The notes under the pieces: model-generated
The model's input: the letters and a program-made list of their open reading frames with translations, nothing else
Databases searched by the model: none
Told to the model about the DNA's origin: nothing
Shown here: positions 59,855 to 64,000 of the stretch, piece after piece
How the letters are laid out: each line of letters begins with the position of its first letter
How positions within the stretch are numbered: the stretch's first letter is position 1
From: Xanthomonas sp.
GTDB taxonomy: Bacteria > Pseudomonadota > Gammaproteobacteria > Xanthomonadales > Xanthomonadaceae
DNA length: 64,000 nt
Assembly (NCBI RefSeq): GCF_017163755.1
Contig: NZ_JAFIWC010000009.1
Span: 91,242 to 155,241, forward strand
Direction: 5' to 3'
Program-made: the position numbers and the translations under genes

Positions 59855-61504
59855 ATGTTCCAATCGAACAAGGCGCTTGCGTTCGCGCCATTGACCCTGT
59901 GCATCCTGGCCGGGCTGAACGTGGCCAGCGCACAGTCGGCGCCGCCGGAAAGCGAAGCGCCGCCGGCAGGGCCGAATGCCGTGGCGGCGCAAGCCGATGC
60001 GCCGACGCCGCCGGCGCCGCGCGTCAACATCAACGAATACCTGGTGCGCGGCAACACGGTGCTGGCGGCCCGCGACATCGAAAAGGCGGTCTCCGCGTAC
60101 CTGGGGCCGGGACGGACGTTGCAGGACGTGGAAGCGGCGCGCAGCGCGCTGCAGGCGGCCTATCAGGGCAACGGCTACCAGTCGGTGTACGTGGACCTGC
60201 CGGAGCAGCAGGTCAGCGGCGGCGTGGTGATCCTGCAGGTGACCGAAACGCGCATCGGCCAGGTCAGCGTGAGCGGCGCGCAGCACAACGACAGCGACGC
60301 GCTGCGCGAACGCGTGCCCGCGTTGCGACCGGGCAGCGTGGCCGATTTCGACCTGGCGCAGGAGCAGCTGGCGGCGTTGAACCGCACCGCCAAGCGCCAG
60401 GTGGTGCCCCTGGTCAAGCAAGGCAAGGCCGACGGCACCATGGACGTGGACCTGAAGGTGCAGGACAAGTCGCCGTGGCGTTTCGGCGCCACGCTCAACA
60501 ACGACCACAGCGCCGATACCGAGCCGCTGCGCTCGATCCTCACCATCGGCCACGACAACCTGTGGCAGAAGGAGCACGTGGCGTCGCTGACGTTCTTCGC
60601 CGCGCCGCAGGACCTGGACCAGGCGAACGTGTGGTCCGGTTCCTATGCCATGCCGCTGGGCAGCCCGGACTGGACGCTGGAGTTCTCCGGCTACACGTCC
60701 GACAGCAACGTCGTGTCCACCGGCGACACCAACGTCACCGGCAAGGGCCATGCGCTGGGCGCCAGGCTGGTGCGTTCGCTGCCGATGACCGGCGCGTGGT
60801 GGCACCAGCTGTCGATCGGCGTGGAGTTCAAGGACCTGGACGAGTCGGTGGCGATGGTCGGCATGCCGTCGGACTTCGCGCCGCTGAAGTACGCGCCGGT
60901 GACCTTCGCCTACAGCGGCTTCCGGCAGGGCGACAAGCACCACCTCAGCGTCGGCCTGCAGACCGTGTTCGGCACGCGCAGCCTGCTGGGCTACGGCAGC
61001 AGCGACGACGAGTTCGACTGGAAGCGCGCCTACGCCGACGGCAGCTTCTTCGCGGTCAAGGCCGATATCAGCGACACCTACACGATGGAGAACGGCGCGC
61101 AATGGTTCGCGCGGATCTCCGCGCAGCTGACCGACCAGCCGCTGGTGTCGGGCGAACAGTTCGCCGCCGGCGGCATGTACACGACCCGCGGCTACCGCTC
61201 CGCCGAGGGCATCGGCGACTACGGCGGCCTGGCCACGATCGAATGGCGCAGCCGCCCGCTGTCGCTGTGGGGCCTGCAGGACTGGCGCGTCTACGGCTTC
61301 CTCGACGGCGCCTGGCTGGGCCTGCGCAGGCCGCTGGCCGAGCAGGACGACGAATCGTCGATGGCGGCGGCCGGGCTGGGAACCAGCTTCCGCATCACCG
61401 AACACTTCAACGTCCGCCTCGACTACGGCCACACGCTGACCGACGGGCCGACCACGACCAAGGACGCCGACCGGTTGCATATCAGCGTCGGCGCCAACTA
61501 CTGA
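59855..61504 (+). CDS. TpsB outer-membrane transporter (ShlB/FhaC/HecB family)
   Basis: The 549-residue protein has a signal peptide (about 1-27), a Pro/Ala-rich linker, a POTRA_2 domain (about 60-135: INEYLVRGNTVLAARDIEKA), and a 16-stranded barrel with the conserved loop-6 segment (TTRGYRSAEGIGDYG; TRGY where VRGY is usual) and a C-terminal strand ending in an aromatic residue. It recognises the TPS domain of the exoprotein and threads it through the outer membrane without ATP. ATG 59855 begins the signal peptide. An in-frame ATG at 59801 would add 18 charged residues. It lies in the same direction between the exoprotein and the Ton genes. Confidence 0.92.
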   Translation: MFQSNKALAFAPLTLCILAGLNVASAQSAPPESEAPPAGPNAVAAQADAPTPPAPRVNINEYLVRGNTVLAARDIEKAVSAYLGPGRTLQDVEAARSALQAAYQGNGYQSVYVDLPEQQVSGGVVILQVTETRIGQVSVSGAQHNDSDALRERVPALRPGSVADFDLAQEQLAALNRTAKRQVVPLVKQGKADGTMDVDLKVQDKSPWRFGATLNNDHSADTEPLRSILTIGHDNLWQKEHVASLTFFAAPQDLDQANVWSGSYAMPLGSPDWTLEFSGYTSDSNVVSTGDTNVTGKGHALGARLVRSLPMTGAWWHQLSIGVEFKDLDESVAMVGMPSDFAPLKYAPVTFAYSGFRQGDKHHLSVGLQTVFGTRSLLGYGSSDDEFDWKRAYADGSFFAVKADISDTYTMENGAQWFARISAQLTDQPLVSGEQFAAGGMYTTRGYRSAEGIGDYGGLATIEWRSRPLSLWGLQDWRVYGFLDGAWLGLRRPLAEQDDESSMAAAGLGTSFRITEHFNVRLDYGHTLTDGPTTTKDADRLHISVGANY

Positions 61505-61542
61505 ACACGCCTTCCATCGTTCCACCTCGGAGATTCCATCAA

Positions 61543-63381
61543 ATGCAACGCCTGATCACCCTGTTGTTGTTCCTCCTGGGCATGTCGATGCTCGGGACGG
61601 CCCATGCCGAAACCCCGTGGTGGCAGGCGGACTGGAAGTACCGCAAGCCGATCACGATCGACGCGGGCCCGCAGGGCGCGGCGCTGGGCGGCAACGTCGG
61701 CCGGGTGCCGGTGCTGATCCGCCTGCATAGCGGCAACTTCGCCTTCGACGGCCTGGCCGATGGCGGCAAGGACATCCGCTTCGTCGGCAGCGACGGCCGC
61801 ACCATCCTCAACCACCAGATCGAGCAGTACGACGCCAACCTGGCCATGGCGCTGATCTGGGTGGACGTGCCTGCCGTCAATGGCACCGCCGCGCAGACGA
61901 TCTGGATGTACTACGGCAATCCGAACGCGCCGGCGGCGGGCAACGGCCAGCTGGCGTTCGACCCGGACTACACCGCGGTCTACCACTTCGCCGAAGCGGG
62001 CGCGGCGCCGCGCGACACCACCGCCTATGCCAACCATGCCGCAGGCACGCTGGCCGCTGCGGAAGGCGCGGTGATCGGGCGCGGCGCGCTGCTCGCCGGA
62101 CAGCCGATGCGCCTGCCGGGATCGCCGTCGCTGGCGACCACCGCCGGCGGCGCGATGACCTTCTCCGCCTGGATCAAACCGGAACAGCTGGGCGCCAACC
62201 AGGCCATCTACGCGCGGCGCGAAGCCGGCAACGCGCTGCTCGTCGGCCTCGACAACGGCGTGCCCTATGTCCAGATCGGGCAGAGCCGCAGCGCCGCCGT
62301 GCCGCCGCTGAAGGCGGGCCAATGGGCGCACGTTGCGCTGGTCGCCAGCGAAGGCGCGACGATCCTGTACGTGGGCGGACGCGAGGCCGCGCGCATCGAT
62401 GCCGCATTGCCGGCCTTCGGCGGCGAAGCGCTGGTCGGCGGCGACGCCGCCGCGGCCGCCGCGTCGCCGGCCGATCCGGCCGCGCCCGCCGCAGCCGCCG
62501 CGGCGATCCCGCCGGCCAACCCGTTCGCCGGCGCGATCGACGAAGTGCGCCTGTCCAAGGTCGCCCGACCCGCCGCCGTGCTGCTGGCCGATGCCAGCGC
62601 GCAGGGCGCCGATTCGCGCCTGACCGCGTTCGGCGAGGACGAACAGACCGCCGGCGTGAGCCACTTCGGCTTCATCCTCAAGGCTATGCCGGTCGATGCC
62701 TGGGTGGTGGTGATCGTGCTGGGCATCATGCTGTTGCTGTCGTGGGCCATCATGGTTGCCAAGAGCCGCTACTTCGGTGCGGTGGCCAAGGCCAACGCCG
62801 CCTTCACCCAGCAGTACAAGAAGGTCGTCGGCGCGCCGGTGGCGACGCTGCAGGACCTGGAGAAGCAGGGCGCGATCGGCGCGCAGATCCGCGATACCTC
62901 CACGCTGTGGCGGCTCTACCGGATCGCGATGGACGAATTGCAGGGCCGCCAGGCGCGCGGCGCGCACGGGCTGTCGGCGGCGGCCATCACCTCGATCCGC
63001 GCGTCGATGGATGCGGAGGTCACCCGCGAAGCCGAGCGCATGACCAAGCGCATGAACTGGTTGTCCACCACCATCGAGGGCGCGCCCTACATCGGTCTGT
63101 TCGGCACCGTCATCGGCATCATGCTGGTGTTCGCGGTCGCAGCGATGGCCGGCGCGGTCGACATCAACTCGGTGGCGCCCGGCATGGCCGCCGCGCTGCT
63201 GTGCACGGCCGCGGGCCTGGGCGTCGCGATCCCGGCGCTGTTCGGCTACAACTGGCTGGCGTCGCGCTCCGAGTCCATCGCCGCCGACATGTCGGTCTTC
63301 GTCGACGAGTTCACCGCGCGCCTGGCCGAAGAGTTCGACCGTCCCGGCTCGCCGGCGCCGCACGCGTCGGTCCAGGCCTGA
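61543..63381 (+). CDS. ExbB/TolQ proton channel fused to an N-terminal DUF2341 and lectin-like domain
   Basis: The 612-residue protein has a signal peptide (about 1-22), a DUF2341 domain (about 28-130: KYRKPITIDAGP, QTIWMYYGNPNAPA), a concanavalin/LamG-like domain (about 140-350) with an Ala/Pro-rich insert, and then the three-helix ExbB core: helices near 383-405, 515-540 and 548-570. The core has the conserved GLFGTVIGIM segment and AALLCTAAGLGVAIPALFGYN. Ordinary ExbB is about 240 residues. Here the added ~370 residues would face the periplasm and could bind glycan, murein or the exoprotein. It is followed by ExbD and TonB genes, so it should power a dedicated Ton complex. A GGAG site precedes the ATG. 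Confidence 0.87.
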   Translation: MQRLITLLLFLLGMSMLGTAHAETPWWQADWKYRKPITIDAGPQGAALGGNVGRVPVLIRLHSGNFAFDGLADGGKDIRFVGSDGRTILNHQIEQYDANLAMALIWVDVPAVNGTAAQTIWMYYGNPNAPAAGNGQLAFDPDYTAVYHFAEAGAAPRDTTAYANHAAGTLAAAEGAVIGRGALLAGQPMRLPGSPSLATTAGGAMTFSAWIKPEQLGANQAIYARREAGNALLVGLDNGVPYVQIGQSRSAAVPPLKAGQWAHVALVASEGATILYVGGREAARIDAALPAFGGEALVGGDAAAAAASPADPAAPAAAAAAIPPANPFAGAIDEVRLSKVARPAAVLLADASAQGADSRLTAFGEDEQTAGVSHFGFILKAMPVDAWVVVIVLGIMLLLSWAIMVAKSRYFGAVAKANAAFTQQYKKVVGAPVATLQDLEKQGAIGAQIRDTSTLWRLYRIAMDELQGRQARGAHGLSAAAITSIRASMDAEVTREAERMTKRMNWLSTTIEGAPYIGLFGTVIGIMLVFAVAAMAGAVDINSVAPGMAAALLCTAAGLGVAIPALFGYNWLASRSESIAADMSVFVDEFTARLAEEFDRPGSPAPHASVQA

Positions 63382-63390
63382 GGACGCGCG

Positions 63391-63804
63391 ATGGCCAGGC
63401 CCAAGAGATTCGGTATCAAGAAACGCGAAAAGGGGATCAACGTCACCCCGTTCGTCGATGTGCTGCTGGTGGTGCTGGTGATCTTCATCCTGACCAGCAA
63501 CGCGACCATTCCCGGCATCCAGGTGAACCTGCCCAAGGCCAGCTCGAGCATGGCGCTGGAGAAGCCGAAGACCAAGGCCATCACCGTCGACAACGCCGGC
63601 CAGATCTTCCTGGACGCCTTTCCGGTCAGCCTGTCCGAACTGGAAGACCGGCTGCGCAGCGAGAAGGCGGTCAATCCGGAGTTCCCGGTGATCGTGCGCG
63701 GCGATGCGCAGGTGCAGTACGCGCGCGTGGTCGAGGTGCTGGACCTGCTGCGCAAGATCGAGATCAGCCAGGTCGGGCTGGTCACCGGCAAGCCACAGGG
63801 GTGA
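63391..63804 (+). CDS. exbD: ExbD/TolR family protein
   Basis: The 137-residue protein has a basic cytoplasmic start (KRFGIKKREKGINVTPFVD), one membrane helix (about 22-43: VLLVVLVIFILTSNAT) with the conserved Asp at its beginning (PFVDVLLV), which is the proton-relay residue, and a periplasmic domain (about 60-137) of the TolR/ExbD type. It pairs with the ExbB fusion encoded nine bases upstream and energises the TonB-like protein encoded next. The normal length and intact Asp suggest a working channel. Confidence 0.92.
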   Translation: MARPKRFGIKKREKGINVTPFVDVLLVVLVIFILTSNATIPGIQVNLPKASSSMALEKPKTKAITVDNAGQIFLDAFPVSLSELEDRLRSEKAVNPEFPVIVRGDAQVQYARVVEVLDLLRKIEISQVGLVTGKPQG

Positions 63805-63808
63805 CGGC

Positions 63809-64000
63809 GTGACTTCCTCCCATCCCGGTCGGGGCGGACCCACGCGTCCATGGCCACGCTGGCTGCCGGCGGTCCTGGCCTCCCTCGGCCTGATCGCGGC
63901 GCTGGGCTTTCTGGCCTGGTACCTGCTCTTCAAGGACGCCGCGAGCACGCGGCGCCCGGTGGCGGACACGCCGATGGTGATGTTGCCGCCACCGCCGCCC
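63809..64000 (+). CDS. TonB-like protein, 3' end beyond the window
   Basis: GTG 63809, five bases after the exbD stop, opens a frame that runs off the right edge. The 64 residues seen have a basic start (HPGRGGPTRPWPRW), a membrane helix (about 18-41: LPAVLASLGLIAALGFLAWYLLF) and the beginning of a proline-rich spacer (VMLPPPPPP). This is the plan of TonB. The C-terminal domain is not in the window. Gene order makes an exbB-exbD-tonB set dedicated to the exoprotein locus likely. Confidence 0.78.
   Translation, partial: MTSSHPGRGGPTRPWPRWLPAVLASLGLIAALGFLAWYLLFKDAASTRRPVADTPMVMLPPPPP

Noticed and set aside
45955..60078. Three very long minus-strand open frames opposite the exoprotein gene (about 1,250 to 1,730 codons each)
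   Set aside because: They mirror the plus-strand gene in a GC-biased sequence, have His/Arg/Gly-rich translations without domains, and lack start signals. The plus frame has a signal peptide, TPS domain and DUF3739.
1..64000. Search for tRNA, rRNA, CRISPR, insertion sequences and phage genes
   Set aside because: None seen by eye: no transposase-like frame, no regularly spaced repeats and no cloverleaf-like sequence stood out.

Overview
The window is a high-GC stretch (about two thirds or more G+C by eye, with strong GC bias at third codon positions) from a Gram-negative proteobacterium. The gene set (MipA/OmpV, NodT-type lipoprotein, RND pump, TonB-dependent receptor, secreted serine hydrolases, giant haemagglutinin with an ExbB/ExbD/TonB set) points to Xanthomonadaceae (Lysobacter, Luteimonas, Pseudoxanthomonas or Xanthomonas type). 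The genus cannot be fixed from the sequence alone. No rRNA, tRNA, CRISPR array, transposase or phage gene was seen.

1-9,140: a large unknown gene runs off the left edge. It is followed by a periplasmic sugar-oxidation region with two copies of a GMC-type FAD dehydrogenase plus a Tat-exported gluconate 2-dehydrogenase subunit 3-like partner. Around these are the remains of the genes that normally accompany such enzymes: a double-frameshifted DUF1080 gene, a sugar-isomerase gene reduced to its two ends, a Gfo/Idh-DUF1080 chimera, and a Gfo/Idh tail behind a signal-peptide stub. One DUF1080 gene is intact.

9,140-10,840: an exported alpha/beta hydrolase is divergent from a CGNR zinc-finger regulator. 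Two matching inverted-repeat operators lie between them.

11,049-24,668: a probable regulon for scavenging D-amino acids or peptides. An XRE-cupin regulator is divergent from operon A (serine hydrolase, DgcA-like epimerase, POT transporter, N-acyl-D-amino-acid deacylase). Operon B (TonB-dependent receptor, DgcN-like DUF1611 enzyme, YkvI-like permease, serine hydrolase) follows. Both operons start from an almost identical promoter/operator.

24,879-26,027: a three-gene overlapping unit encodes a ParD-like protein, a type I methionine aminopeptidase and a 39-residue basic protein, behind a palindromic operator.

26,382-38,697: an envelope-stress or efflux island with RND adaptor and pump, response regulator, histidine kinase, MipA/OmpV, NodT outer-membrane factor, a small membrane protein, an LpxO-like hydroxylase and a second, closely related histidine kinase without its own regulator. 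Identical 11-bp-period direct repeats precede the adaptor and mipA.

38,779-42,064: a secreted serine hydrolase and a secreted hypothetical protein are divergent from a membrane-bound winged-helix regulator.

42,400-64,000 (open at the right edge): the most striking part. A TonB-C-like protein, a small secreted protein, an STN/TonB-C-like protein, an ECF sigma factor and a FecR anti-sigma factor lead into a 4,515-residue two-partner-secretion exoprotein, its TpsB transporter, a DUF2341-ExbB fusion, ExbD and TonB. The layout suggests a surface adhesin whose secretion or display is tied to both cell-surface signalling and the proton motive force.
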